DNA from: Rallus limicola
Lineage: Eukaryota > Chordata > Aves > Gruiformes > Rallidae
Length of the DNA stretch: 64,000 bases
NCBI GenBank assembly: GCA_022605955.1
Contig: JAKCOZ010000011.1
Location: 7,383,990 to 7,447,989 of the forward strand
Direction: 5' to 3'
The position numbers and the translations under genes were made by a program. Below are positions 1 to 11,760 of this stretch, piece by piece. Positions within the stretch are counted from its first letter, which is position 1, and each line of letters opens with the position of its first letter. Under the pieces are notes generated by a model. It was not told the DNA's origin. It saw only the letters and a program-made list of their open reading frames with translations, and searched no databases.

Positions 1-3000
1 AATATGATAATTCAAAAATTTCCCAAGCCACTCAAACCTCAATATCTGTGAGGTTTCAGAGCAGTAGACAAATGAATATAAAAACAACTACAGTCATTCC
101 TGCTTGTTTCTATTGGAATTTTTCACACCTAGAATGAAGTATTTCAGCTCTGAGCTTCCCTGGATTTTTTTCCTGGCTAGAGATAAACAACAAATTCATT
201 CACTGAGCTTGATGAACTTCCTCACTACATGTGCTGGTAGCAGACAGGAGACTATCCAGAGCTTGGGAATGGGCTTCAGCTCTTGTTGACAGCATGGGAA
301 AAAACCCAAGGGCTGTGTCAAGTTGTTATTATCCAACAAAACCTTGCATCTCAGCCTGAAATTAACTGCACTTTGCACTGCCCTCTTCATGCCTCTGTTA
401 ATGCACTGCCAGAAGATCTCAGTATGTTTTTAAGGAGCTTGCTTTCCTTTGCAGACACACCATGATTTGACCTTATGTCCAGGTCCTGTGTATATTTCAG
501 TATCATTTTTTTCAGAGTTGGTTGCATGATCTAATGTATCAGATTGGGGCTGAAGAAGACAATGCAAGTAGCAATGCTTCCCAATGAAGAGGAACTGGAG
601 CAGTTCAAACCCACTACCAGTCACTGCACCTTGACTTTCCTATGGGCTTCCTTTAGAGTGTCAGAAATGCCTGAGGGCACGAGGCTTAGAGGTTGCACTT
701 GAAACTTGACATGGTTCTTCACTATGCTGTGTTTCTTAATAAAATGTTCACATTCAACTCAGACAGCCTTAATTTTGCCTAATCCACTTTGCCTATTTCT
801 AATTATGCTGTCTGGAGCTTCATAAAGCAGATGAACATCTGTGCCATTTCAGCGCATCCCAGCTGTCCCCACCTTTGGTTGACCCTGTCATAGGCTGGCA
901 TGGTGCAAAGCAGTGGGTATAGGAGTGGAGAAGCGAGGCAGGAGGTGCATCATGTGAGCACATGCTGACTCTAGCTGGGTGCACAGACACAATGCAGGCT
1001 GCCCATGTACAGAAGGGTCAGGAGGAATTTTACCAAAGTCATAAAAAAAAGCAATTCACTGGCACCATTGACCTACAGCAGACACAAGCTAAGGAGACCC
1101 AAAGAAAAAATAAATGAGGGCTGAAAATTAGCCATGATTAAACCATCCCATCTGATGCTTTATTGACTGCAAGTAGGTATGCTAGAATTTATGTTAGAAG
1201 TGACCCCATGGCACAGGAAAAAAAAGAAATGGTAATTGCAAAAGGTACTTGTGCTTGAAGCTAGACAGCTCAATTTGCACAGTGGTTGGCTGTGGCTGAG
1301 AAAAGAAGGCAGCAATGTCATAAAATAGATGTGTTGTTTCACAGGTTACCTCATGCACTGGCACTTTGCTTCTGCTTCTTCAACAGACTTTCCATAACCT
1401 TTAATATGTCGTGTGATTCTCATTCAAAGTCCTCTGAAGCTGCTTTGAAAAGATGGCTGAGAGCTGAGACTGGAACTCACAGCTGTAACTAAAAGGCAGC
1501 ATTTATTTTCTTCTTACCATACTCATCAGGGGAAAATGAGCACACTCATCGCTAACTTCAAGATGTGAGTTATTAAAAAAAAAAACAACAAAAAAAGAGA
1601 TATGGAAAAGGACATGTCTGACTGCTCACCAGCTGACAGTCCACAGCCAATTTCAGAATAAAACATTAAGACAGTGTTTCCCCATTTGAGCCACTGATCG
1701 CAAAAGCTGTTGCTTTCCTGAATAAAGCCTCCATGAAACATTTTTGTAACCTATCCAAGCAGCCTAAATCAATTATATTAGCAAAGTGCTGTCATGTAGA
1801 AATACTCTGTAAACCTGATCGGTAGGTTGAACTGCAGTCATGGCAGCTTTGGAAGTGAAAAGAAATCTACTGTCCTTGCTGCTTCATGAAGTAGCAGAGA
1901 GTCTAGATACACGAACAGGAATGAATGTCCTGTACTATTCTCAAGATCTGTGAGAAGGATAGAGGGGTTTTTTTAGGACTAGAATATGAGTGTGTTGTAA
2001 AGGAAGGTATATTTATGATTGAAAGATGTGTTCCAGGTTTTCTAAAACAGAAAATATTCCTATTATTGAGGGCAGGAGGAACGGGAGAGGAGGGTGGAAG
2101 GGTTGTTCTCACTGCAGCAGGAGTTTCCTTTAACTTTAATGGGAACTTTCGTCTTCAAGATAATTTCTGTTTAAGTTCAGATATTTCATGTATTCAGCAA
2201 CGTTTAAAACCATTAAGACAAGCACTTGGTCAAGCAGAGGAGTCCTAAGCATGCTTTTTACTCTATAGGCTTGCAGGCAGTTGGGGAAATCTCCTCTCAG
2301 TCCCAAGGAGAGAGGGTTAAAGTATTTTTGACTTAGAGACCTGAAGCTGGCTTTTGAATATTCCTGTTCAGTTCAGCAACTTGCATGTGCTATTAATTTT
2401 AATGATGCTATTAGACCAGCAGAGGCCGTCATCCGTTACTGTGCATCTCTAACAGAGCAAGAGAACCATGCGCCCTGGCGATGTCACCCTGAACAAAAAC
2501 ACATTTGCACTGAAGTGCTCCTCCATTCTGCACATCTCAACTAGCAGAGAAGATGGGAAGACAGATGACAGTGTGTATGTTTTAAGGACCTGGCTGAAAA
2601 ACTAAGATTTCTCAACAGTAAACAACACAGACCATAAACAAGAATATTACTAAACTTGTAGCCTGTACCTGGCTGTTTCACCCTGAGATATATAGATATA
2701 TATAAATGGTAAAATAGACTTCCATGGCCTAATTCTCTTACTCAAGTGGGAGGCAACAAAAACTAACATACTTTGCCTGGTTTATGAGCCTTCACTGACT
2801 CGAAGTGCTTTTAAGCTGATTATGTGATACAGATAACCCAGGCTAGCTTTAAATAAGGCACTGTAACAGCTAAGGATATCCCATTCTTTTGTACAGACAG
2901 ACTTCATGAAGTCTCCAAGACAGTTTCCAGTTACCTGAGATATCGTTACACAGCACATGTTTTATAAGGGAAAACAGCCCAAGCATCCAAAATCGTTAAC

Positions 3001-3194
3001 TTGTTTGGAGTTGAACTGCTTTATTTTCTTACCTTAAGCTGTAGACATCATAGGTACCACCCAGAATTGCCATATTTAGCAGAAAAATGTTGAAAATGAG
3101 GGCAAAATAGAGTGCTATGGGACTGGGACTGTGACAGACAAAAGTTAGAAAATTGGAATTTGTAAGAACACAAAAATACAGGATAATTTCAAAG
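1..3194. other. Unique AT-rich DNA, no gene recognised
   Basis: No repeat family or coding exon is recognised here. Open frames are short (107 codons at most, at 1925-2248) and show no family resemblance. There is an AT tract around 2688-2706 made of TATA/GATA units. A sequence resembling a CTCF core site lies at 2416-2428 and is listed separately. Old, unrecognisable repeats cannot be excluded by eye. Confidence 0.6.
2416..2428 (+). promoter_or_regulatory. CTCF-core-like motif (weak candidate)
   Basis: The sequence CCAGCAGAGGCCG matches the published CTCF core CCASYAGRKGGCR at 12 of 13 positions; one central G is C. It sits in a stretch with three CpGs within about 60 bases, which is more than the surroundings hold. 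A single near-match in 64 kb is expected by chance fairly often, so this is only a candidate. Confidence 0.2.
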
Positions 3195-4246
3195 ATTCAT
3201 AGAATCATTTAAGTTGGAGAACTTTAAGATCCCAACACTGCCAAGTCCAACCACTAAACCATCTACACAGCTCTTAAATACCTCCAGGGATGGTGACCCA
3301 ATCACTCCCCTAGGAAGCCTGTTCTACTGCTTGACAACACTTTTGGTGAAGAATTTTTTCCTAACATCCAATCTAAACTGTGTTACTCAGGAGAACAGAC
3401 CGACACCCACTTGCTTACAACCTCCTTTCAGGTACCTGTAGAGAGTGATAAGGTCTCCCCTTAGCCCCCTTTTCTCCAGTCTAAACAACCCCAGTTCCCT
3501 CAGCTGCTCCTCATAATACTTGTGCTCCAGGCCCTTCACCAGCTTCGTTACTCTTTGCTGTACACGTTCCACCACCTCAATGTCTTTCTTGTAGTGAGGG
3601 GCCCATAGTTAAACACAGCACTGACGTGCAGCCTCACCGGTGCTGAGTACAGGGTCACAGTCACTTCCCTGATGCTGCTGGCCACACTATTCCGGATACA
3701 GGCCAGGATGCTGTTGGCCCTCTTGGCCACCAGGGCACACTGCTGGCTCATGCTGGCTCATGTTCAGCTGGCTTTCGACCAACACCCCCAGACCCTTTTT
3801 GGCCAGCCTCTCTTCCTCAAGCCTCCAGCATTACCTGGGGTTGTTGTGACCCAGGTGCAGGACCCATCACTGAGCCTCGTTGAAACCATACATTTGGCCT
3901 TGGCCCATTGATCCAGCCTGACCAGGTCCCTCTGTAAAGCCTTCCTACCCTTCAGGAGATCAACACTTCCACACAACTTGGTATTGTCTGCAGACTTACC
4001 AAGGATGCACTTGATCCCCTCATCCAGATCATTGATAAAGATGTTATAGAGAACTGGCCCCAGCCCTGAGCCCTGGGGAACGCCACTTGTGACCAGCAGC
4101 TAACTGGATTTAACTCCATTCACCACAACTCTTTGGGCCTGGCCACACAGCCACTCTCTTACAAAGAGAAGCATAGGCCTGTCAAAACAAGATTCTCTAG
4201 GAGAGTGCTGTGGGAAATGATGCCGAAGGCTTTCCTAAATGCATTT
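3195..4246 (-). mobile_element. CR1 LINE, 5'-truncated, ORF2 C-terminal part plus 3' end
   Basis: Read on the minus strand, this is about 1.05 kb of a chicken-repeat-1 (CR1) non-LTR retrotransposon. Its 3' terminus is at the left edge, where the ATTCATAGAATCAT tail lies. Decayed ORF2 is visible as two frames: 3751-3548 starts MSQQCALVAKRAN and contains [11 protein letters not shown], and 3575-3387 contains [15 protein letters not shown] and [17 protein letters not shown] frameshift near 3600 separates them. The left-hand part of the RT region (3764-4246) is recognisable only as DNA. A local tandem duplication of TGCTGGCTCA occurs at 3741-3762. The copy is dead and 5'-truncated, as is usual for CR1. 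Confidence 0.93.
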
Positions 4247-6079
4247 GCTAGGGAAAACTATAATCGATCATAATTGTCAACTCAGCTTTGTTAACGTTCT
4301 CAGTTTTAATTAGGAGCATGCTAGAAGGCTAATCAGGAAAAGATCATACCTGTAAATATTTGAACAGAGGAGGCAGATTGTCCTAAACATTTCTGAGTGA
4401 CACTGATCCAGGAACCTAGCAATTGCTTGTAGTCTGGATATACAGAGACATATTCATCGTAAGAAAGCAAATAAAAGAAGAGCTTCACTTGGCCATATTT
4501 CTTCATCCAATGCAGTTCTATTCATGGCATTTGATTATGTGTGTAAATCAGAGCTACTGCTTTGCTAAAATTACAATTCAGTATTTATTGCAAGAGTACA
4601 TTGCTTTTAATGCCTTGGCTTGCCAAGGCCATCAAAATCCCCTCTCCTAAAGAGCGGCTATGTCCCATGGAAAAGGACCTTGATGGGTTAAAGTTCAGTG
4701 AAGAAAGTTTGAGAACCTTGTACAGTGCTAGATCTATTATGAGTTGAAATAATATGTCTCAGGAGGAGGAAGCATATGAAATCAAAGTCTTTTGTGAGAT
4801 AGTGGTGACAAGAGGTTTGGCTGCTCTCATATTCTTTCCCTGGGAGATCATCCTGCTGGGAGTCCTTGTGGCTTTAGGACAGTTCATAGCAGTTTAATTT
4901 TGGGAAGGGGGAGCACAGATTGCAGAAGGAAGACTTTGTGAAAAGCATAACAAACTTGTTCCGGAAGCACATGCTATAGGCAAATAGTATTCTCTACAGG
5001 AGGCCAATTTAACTCTAGAAATATGGAGTCTGTCTGTTAATTATCTCCCTACACACGAACTAAAACTTGGTGGGAAATACATGTCTTGTACAAAGGTACT
5101 CTGAGATGATAGCAGCCACAGATGGTGTCACTGGGTATTGCAAGGGAAAAACTGCTTAGGTAGTTTAAGCTTAAGCAGAAAAACACTTTATTAATTTTTA
5201 CCAACACATAATTAACTGAGAAATGGTGATCTTTAGGTTCGGGATCAGGATGAGTAGTATGACAGATGATCACAATACTACACACTCACAAATGTGAACA
5301 TCTACAGTTTTCTAAACCCTCATTGACAGGCTACCAGATCCCTGCAGCATCCCAGGTGACAAAGCTTGGCCCACTCTGGGACATGGGAAAACTTTTGGCA
5401 GTCTCAAACCAGGTTCACATCACTGCTTTTCTTGCTCCAAGATCTCTCACCCCTATCACAAGCATCTTTATGCTGCTGCTTCTTTTTAGGATGACTCTTC
5501 CTTCTTTTCAAAAGTCCCTTTGTAATTCATCAGTTACTGTTTAATTGGGCTGATGGCATCTTCCTACTTAAAATGTCTTCCAGTTTTATATGCTTTATCC
5601 ATGCAGATCTCACAGTCTCAGATGAACAGGGGCTGTTGTTTTGCCCATTTGCAAAGTGGCCATGCAAGCTCTCCCTCAAAGTATGTGAGCTACATCACCT
5701 TAAACTACATTTCTGAATTTGAATTGGGGTATTAAAATTTTGATTGTAGCTGAAAGAGGCCACTTGTTCTCATAGTTTCCTACCTCAGCTCCCAGTGGTC
5801 TTTTCTCTTGAGGTTTATTCCTTGCATATAATAAGTCTTCCTTTTTTTGTGTGTGTCTCTGTGTTTATACTGATAAAATGGTCTTTAAGTGCAGCTGTTT
5901 CTTCCATTCATTGCTTGTAGACTGAAGCCATAAATCTCTCACACTATAACTACAGCAGCTGGCAGCCATTTTACATTTGGTTCACAGAAAGAAGTTTGTT
6001 TCAGAGGTGACTTATGTGTTCAGCTTTCTCCTTGAAAACATGTGGTTGTTCTCTTTGTTTTACATAGAAAAGGAGCATA

Positions 6080-6300
6080 TAAAGGATCTTAATAGCCTCA
6101 AGAAAATATTACAGGGCAAGCCATCTATTCCTTGCCCATGCAAATCACATTAGTGAGAGCTGTGGATTAATTGGCCCGATCCCCGTATCATTTTATCACA
6201 TTCGCTTTGCTCTTTCCCTGCTGTATAACCCCATTAAACATTTCTCCTCACCGCATGCAGAGAGAGGTAGCAGCCTACCCTCATAACTTCGCTATGCATG
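6080..6300. promoter_or_regulatory. Candidate conserved regulatory block (POU octamer plus homeodomain site)
   Basis: A perfect octamer ATGCAAAT lies at 6138-6145. About 25 bases downstream is GGATTAATTGG, a homeodomain-type core, followed by a CpG-containing stretch (CCCGATCCCCGTATC, then ACATTCGC). CpGs are rare in the flanks. Preserved CpGs next to clustered factor motifs are typical of conserved non-coding elements, but conservation cannot be seen from one sequence. This is inference only. Confidence 0.25.
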
Positions 6301-7191
6301 GAGATAATATATCTGAATATCCATTATTACAGACATAAATACAGGTAGGAATCTCTCCATTAACATTCTCTGTACACAAAGACAAACGAAAAGACAATGT
6401 CATTAGGGTCCCAAAGAGAGTCAGCCCTGACTGTGGGATGGCAGCTATGTCAAAATCAGGGCGTGTCAAAAGCTTTCACTTGCTTTTCTCAGACTTCTTG
6501 ATGGTGATCTGATTTCTTCCACAGTACTGAGACATAACTTTTGGCAGACCAGGCAAGGAGTTGTAGTACCATGGGAACTATTTATAAGCGCTGGATCCTC
6601 GAGTATGTTACTGATGTGCTAACAGAATTTCATTGATCCCTGTGGAATGTATTAGGGTTCATATAGCTGAAGCATGCTACAGCTGGCAGCAAAATACAGA
6701 GAGATGCATCCTCTGCTTGTTTAGATAAGTTTATTAGTTCCTGGGCTCAGCCGACTCTACCTGCTGCTCAGTTATTATTTCTGCAAGCATTAACAAATTG
6801 AAAAGGTAACAGGAAGCTCACTTGGAGCTCAGGCAACTTATGATTGTATGCTTCAGTGCTGTTAAGATGCCACATGCTGTTGTGCTTCCTGTACAATGCT
6901 AAAAATCTTCTTGCAGATGTCTTTTTACGTGTGTGAGGCATATTACAAGGCTTATCAGAGGTGGGGAGGCCTGCTCTTCAATTCTTCTCATCCGACTCTG
7001 GATCAAGGCTGTATTGGCTACTGAGCTTCCAAGAGATAAGCAAATCCTTGGGCCTGAGGGACAATTGCCTATCATGAGGTCTGGTTTTTAATTAAGAGGG
7101 CTGAGAAGCAGTGACCTTGCTGTACTTTCTATATACAAGTGCAGGAGAAGGATCAGTCGTGCATGCTTTCAGGATATTACATTGATCTGAG

Positions 7192-7234
7192 GGTGTTGGT
7201 TTGGTTGGGGTTGGTTTTTTTCTTTTTTTTTTTT
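7192..7234 (+). repeat. G/T-rich low-complexity tract
   Basis: The tract alternates GG or GGGG with T runs (GGTGTTGGTTTGGTTGG and so on) and ends in two long T runs. It belongs to a set of similar (GGTTTT)-like tracts in this window at 11698-11760 (reverse complement), 30978-31022, 42793-42830, 47990-48028 and 48405-48426. Confidence 0.8.
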
Positions 7235-8317
7235 CCAAATGAGCACCATTCAGCTTCAGCATGTTTCATTTCTGTACACCCAAAGGAAGCAGAGCCGTCT
7301 TCTTCATAACTAGGTGGATGAGCAGGTCTGGGAGATAGACCCCTTCAGCTCTGGCCCCAGGGAGATAGTCAAAATATACTACAAAGTCTTTGAGGTGTGC
7401 TTGTAACAACAGTGGGCCAGCCTCTGAGGCACACTAGATCAATAATTCTCACCAGTTGAGGATCCAGACTCCTCATGAAAAGTAAAGTAGCAGCAAAAGT
7501 ACATCTGATTTAACAGGAAGCCTCTTCTTTGAATCCAATCATATGTGGTGACTGTAAATGAAGAAGGGACAATGGTATGTCGTAGTTGTTCTGTTATATT
7601 CTCCTTCCTCATCCCAGGCAATGATTGCCTTCAACAGCAGAAGGAAAAGCAAAATGCATCTCCTCTCACCTATTTGATGGTGCTGAAAAGCATACCCCAT
7701 CAAGGCAAGCCAAAGCAGCAGTCAGTGCAGCAAAACGTGTGTGGCACAGGCAAGTCCAGCCCATGGCCATAGTTTGGAGAGGGTAATTTTGTGCAAGATT
7801 TCTTTATGTTGAGAAAAAGGCCAACAGCACCATGATGCCCAGAAATATGAGAAAAACACTCATGGCTTTCTGCACACCACATGCATAGACTACATAAACA
7901 AATGCCAAAATAGATTTGTGATCAGTTGTTCCCTCAGAGGGGGGTTTCTCTCTCTCTCTTTCTTCAGAAACAGTCAAAACAACCTTTCCAAACTAATTTT
8001 TGAAGAGCTAAATGCTAAAACCCAGATGAGATCCCACAGTCCGTTCTTGGCCCTGGTAGATTTTCAAAGTGAGTGGCATCTTTACAGTCAAGTGTGGACA
8101 GAGATGCAGTTCCTCTAGTTTGTGTCATGTTGGCTGGGACTACACTGTATGTGATTGTGTAGCAAGACCTTAACTGCCCTTTGAAAACATACATCACTTT
8201 TTCATGACAGCGATATCAGTAATTCCTTCTTTGTTGCCTAAGCCCTATCTGACTCCTGCTTCTAGCTGAAACTCATCACCCTGAATAAGTGCTCTGGGGA
8301 AAAGCAAGAGTTGTAAA

Positions 8318-9306
8318 ATATCTTCAGTAAAGCTTTTGACATCTGATTGCAAAGCATTTTCTGTGATTGAGAAAAATACTGTCTGGATGAATGGGCTTAA
8401 ATGGACTGAATATTAGTTGGATTACCAGGCTAAAAGGGCAGTAATGAATAGTTCAGCATCCAGCTGGCATCCAGGAGCAAGTAGAGTACAATAGAGGTTG
8501 ATTCTGGGGCGTTATTATTTCACATCTTTATCAATGGCCTGGATGATCAGACAGAACGCATGTTCAGCAGATTTGCAGGTGAAGATGGGGTGGATGGAAC
8601 TATGCCAAATGTTCAGCAAAACTTCAAGTCACAAGGAACTTGATAAACTTGAGTCTGGGACCAACAGATACCTCATGATGTTCAGAAATGAAACAACACA
8701 GAATTCTGCACATGGGACTTTCAAACTACATACTTGGCTGCAATAGAAGGAGCATGGCCAACATATTAGAAGTTGTAACCTTCTCCTGCTTGCTTATAGG
8801 GAAGTCACACCTGCAATGTTGTGATCTGCTTTGGGCCCCCATGTTCAAGGTATTTATTGAAAAACACTTGCAGAGCACTAACAAATTTTTCAGGGACTTG
8901 GAGCAGACAACCTTCAAGAAGAGGATGGAAGCATTGAGTTTGTTTAATTTGAAAGAATGAATCCAAAGAGGAAACCAATTGCAGACTACTTAAAGAAGGG
9001 GTTTAAAGCTGATAGAGCCAAATTAAGCTTAGTAAAAGTGGCAGGTGGAAACATTCAGCAATACCAATTAAGTGCAGCTTGGGAGGTACAGGTTGGATAT
9101 TAGGAAAACTGTTTTCACTAGAAGGGTGGTGCAGTCCTGAAATAGCTTGCCAAGAGTCTGTTGAATCTCCAACGTCAGATGTTTTCAAAACTCAGCTAAA
9201 CAGGGCTATGGTTTCCATGATTCACTGTCAGCAGCAACTCTGCTTAAGGCTGGATGTTGGATTAAGTCTCTCCAGAGGTTTCTTCCAGCCAACATTTGTA
9301 TGATTT
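8318..9306 (+). mobile_element. Old, heavily diverged CR1 LINE with RT remnant
   Basis: This is a plus-strand CR1 copy of nearly 1 kb, much more degraded than the 3.2 kb copy. The left edge retains TTCAGTAAAGCTTTTGAC, which encodes the F-S-K-A-F-D of reverse transcriptase motif A. Around 8513-8590 the DNA matches the usual CR1 run through 'N-I-F-I-N-D-L-D-D' and the catalytic F-A-D-D region, but the second motif now reads F-A-G-E-D, so the catalytic aspartates are lost. The 3' end near 9300 is TATGATTTG, a decayed terminal repeat. Open frames at 8498-8746 and 8688-8960 are fragments of this relic. Its 3' end faces that of the next CR1. Confidence 0.8.
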
Positions 9307-9455
9307 GTTATCCATAACTGCATTGACCACATATATATGAAAAATGGTAACTGAGAATAGTTCATTTTCCCTCTTTTCTCTAGTGGCTGTGTTAGGCAAT
9401 GTTGGCAGAATTTTATTTTACAGTCAACATGCCATAAAAGTCTTGAGCTTCACAC

Positions 9456-10400
9456 AATAGAATCATAGGAAAAAAATAGTGGATTGGAAGGGATATCTGG
9501 AGGTCTAATCCAATCTCCTTCAGAGTAAGCTCAGGTTGCTCAGTCTTGTCAAGGTATTTCAGTGTTTAACCACTCTCATTATAAATAACTTTTTTTCTAT
9601 CATGTAATTAAAATATCTCTTATAATTTGTACCCACTGTGTCTTTTCACTGCATGTTTCTGGGAAGACTGTTTCCTCTGTCAGCCACTCATTAGGACTTG
9701 AAAGACTTCAAGTGTGTCCCCCCTTAACCATCTCTTTCCTGGTTGAATAAAACCAACTCCTTCAGCATCTCCCTGTGAGTTGGGTGCTCCACACTCAAAT
9801 CAATTATATCACTGCAACAGCATACTGATGATGTTTGTTCAATTTGTTCCTCCCTGAACCCACAGGTCCTTTCTTGCAAAGCTTCTTCCTAGCAAGTCTT
9901 TAAATGGCAAACCTGTCCTCCAGGTTATCAATTAGTTCCCTGGGTTGTTGTAGTTTTCTAAATCCATCCAGTTTATCTGCAACTTTTCTGTTCACCCATT
10001 TAGTCTATACTCCTTCTTTTTGACTACAAGAACAGTGTGGAAGACTGTGTGAAAGGACTATCTAAAGTCAAGGTAAAAACCATCTAGTTCTCTTCCCTCA
10101 TCCTTAGAGCCCATCTTCTAACAGTAAGCCGTCAGGTTGATATATCAAGATTTAATATTGGCAAATCCAACTTAGCTGTTTCCAGTGACCTTCAAATCCT
10201 TTGTGTGCATGGAAATGGCTTCCTTGGAGATTTCCTCCAGCAATTTCCCAGGTAAAAGGCAAGATTGACCTATCAGTTCCCCCTTGATTATTTTCATATG
10301 GGAGAAAAAATTACCTATTTTGTCCTCATCCACGGGGAACCCCCAATTGCCACAGCCTTTCAAAGATGATAGAAAGTGTCCTCAGAATCAAGTTGTCCAA
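9456..10400 (-). mobile_element. Old CR1 LINE, minus strand
   Basis: The left edge carries the reverse-complement CR1 tail (AATAGAATCATAGG, then GGATTGGAAGGGATATCTGGAGG). From there the sequence follows the minus-strand CR1 order: the 3' UTR, then antisense ORF2. Recognisable pieces include the region around 10070-10110 (AAGGTAAAAACCATCTAG, then CTCTTCCCTCATCC) and 10195-10270 (antisense of the RT palm, containing TTTCCCAGGTAAAAGGCAAG). Divergence is high and the right limit is uncertain. It lies about 150 bases from the oppositely oriented old CR1 to its left. Confidence 0.75.
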
Positions 10401-11266
10401 GTTCTGCAGCACCATGCAAAACATGTACCAGAGAATTAAATCTATAATTACATTTTCTAAGGGAGCTCAGAAATATCTTTCCCCTTAGCTACAGCTTGTA
10501 TGGAATTAAGTCAGCAGATTCAGAACAGGGAAACTCTCCCTCCTCCCCTTCTATATCTCAATTCCTAATGCATTATTTTCTAGCTATTGCTAAGAAATAA
10601 GGGAGGATATAAAGGCTAAAAATAAAACCAAAAGGGTTTAATTAAAAAAAAAATCATAATTTCAGAAATACATTGGAAAATGCAAAGTAGGAAAAGCCTT
10701 GGAGAGAGCAAGAAAAACTTTATTCTGGAAAAGTTTCAGAAGTAAAACTGAAAGTGAGCAGCAAAATAAACTGACCCATGAAAAATCAAAGCTCCTCTGT
10801 TTGTCTCCAGCAAGCAGCATGTCTCTCTTCATTAGAGGAAGAAAAGAACATACGAGCTGCCCTTGTTGTTCCTTTTGCAAAGCTGTCAATGGTGCAACAC
10901 ATAGGTGTTGCCAACTCTGCGCTGTGCAAGACTCAGATTAAAACCAGCTATTGTTTCTTTGATTCTTTTCTGTCTTCTAACCATTCCTATTTTATTTTTT
11001 CCCCTTTCCCTGTGACAGCTATTGATTTTTTTTCCCTTGAACTCTTTTTTCATTGTGCTTCTCTTCACTATATTTATTTTTATGGCTCTCCTGGCATGCT
11101 CTTTGGTTATTCCGTGGTACCCAGCATAGGTCCATAGCATAGCTTTCCACCTACTGGCTCTTGTCTCCTATTTTACAGTCTCTAAACATACAGACTCCAG
11201 TACCCAGGTGGAAGAATTGCAGATAAACCTTATTCCATGCTTGAATCTCCAGAGCATTAATGTAAC
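10401..11266. other. Unique DNA, no gene recognised
   Basis: No gene is recognised. Overlapping open frames at 10778-11137 (+, 119 codons) and 10886-11140 (-) show no family features and look fortuitous. The right edge runs into the polypurine microsatellite. Confidence 0.5.
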
Positions 11267-11380
11267 AAAGAAAAAGGAAAAGAAAAAGGAAAAGAAAAAG
11301 AAAAAGGAAAAGGAAAAGGAAAAGGAAAAGGAAAAGGAAAAGGAAAAGGAAAAGGAAAAGAAAAAGAGAGAGAAAGAGAG
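11267..11380 (+). repeat. Purine microsatellite, (AAAAGG)n hexamer block
   Basis: This is the left part of a continuous purine tract. AAAAGG and AAAAAGG units with AAAAAG variants run to about 11360, followed by an AG-rich transition (AAAAAGAGAGAGAAAGAGAG). The variant units at the left edge and the cleaner units inside suggest expansion from the inside. Open frames across the tract on both strands, up to 199 codons, are translations of the repeat and are not genes. Confidence 0.97.
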
Positions 11381-11495
11381 AGGAAGGAAGGAAGGAAGGA
11401 AGGAAGGAAGGAAGGAAGGAAGGAAGGAAGGAAGGAAGGAAGGAAGGAAGGAAGGAAGGAAGGAAGGAAGGAAGGAAGGAAGGAAGGAAGGAAGG
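11381..11495 (+). repeat. Purine microsatellite, (AAGG)n tetramer block
   Basis: There are about 28 essentially perfect AAGG tetramers with no interruption. This is the middle section of the 422-base polypurine tract at 11267-11688. Perfect units over this length suggest recent or ongoing length change. Assembly collapse or expansion is possible because short reads cannot span it. Confidence 0.97.
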
Positions 11496-11688
11496 GGAAA
11501 GGAAAGGAAAGGAAAGGAAAGGAAAGGAAAGGAAAGGAAAGGAAAGGAAAGGAAAGGAAAAGGAAAGGAAAGGAAAGGAAAGGAAAGGAAAGGAAAGGAA
11601 AGGAAAGGAAAGGAAAGGAAAGGAAAGGAAAGGAAAGGAAAGGAAAGGAAAGGAAAGGAAAGGAAAGGAAAGGAGAAAGGGAGGAAGG
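11496..11688 (+). repeat. Purine microsatellite, (GGAAA)n pentamer block
   Basis: About 36 GGAAA pentamers continue the purine tract, with one phase slip at about 11560 where a single extra A makes a GGAAAA unit. The block ends in AGGAGAAAGGGAGGAAGG; the first pyrimidine is C at 11689. With the two blocks to its left it makes 422 bases with no pyrimidine on the plus strand. Confidence 0.97.
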
Positions 11689-11697
11689 CAAAGAAAA

Positions 11698-11760
11698 CCT
11701 CCAAAACCAAACCTACCAACCAACCAAAAAATACCCAAAACCCCAACCAAAAAAAAACAC
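11698..11760 (-). repeat. A/C-rich low-complexity tract (reverse of GGTTTT type)
   Basis: The stretch after the polypurine tract consists of CCAAAACCAAACC, ACCAACCAACC, ACCCAAAACCCC and a final A run. Its reverse complement is the same style of GG-and-T-run tract seen elsewhere in the window. It may mark the edge of an insertion that seeded the microsatellite, but no element boundary is visible. Confidence 0.8.

Larger units (their letters stand above)
4247..8317. other. Unique DNA, no gene recognised
   Basis: No exon or repeat is recognised across this 4 kb, and the open frames are all under 95 codons. Two stretches stand out. One is a block at about 6080-6300 with a POU octamer and a homeodomain-type site, listed separately. 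The other is a G/T-rich low-complexity tract at 7192-7234. Confidence 0.55.

Noticed and set aside
10778..11140. Overlapping frames of 119 and 84 codons on opposite strands
   Set aside because: Unrelated to any family seen, rich in residues from T runs, and lying between a CR1 and a microsatellite; likely chance.
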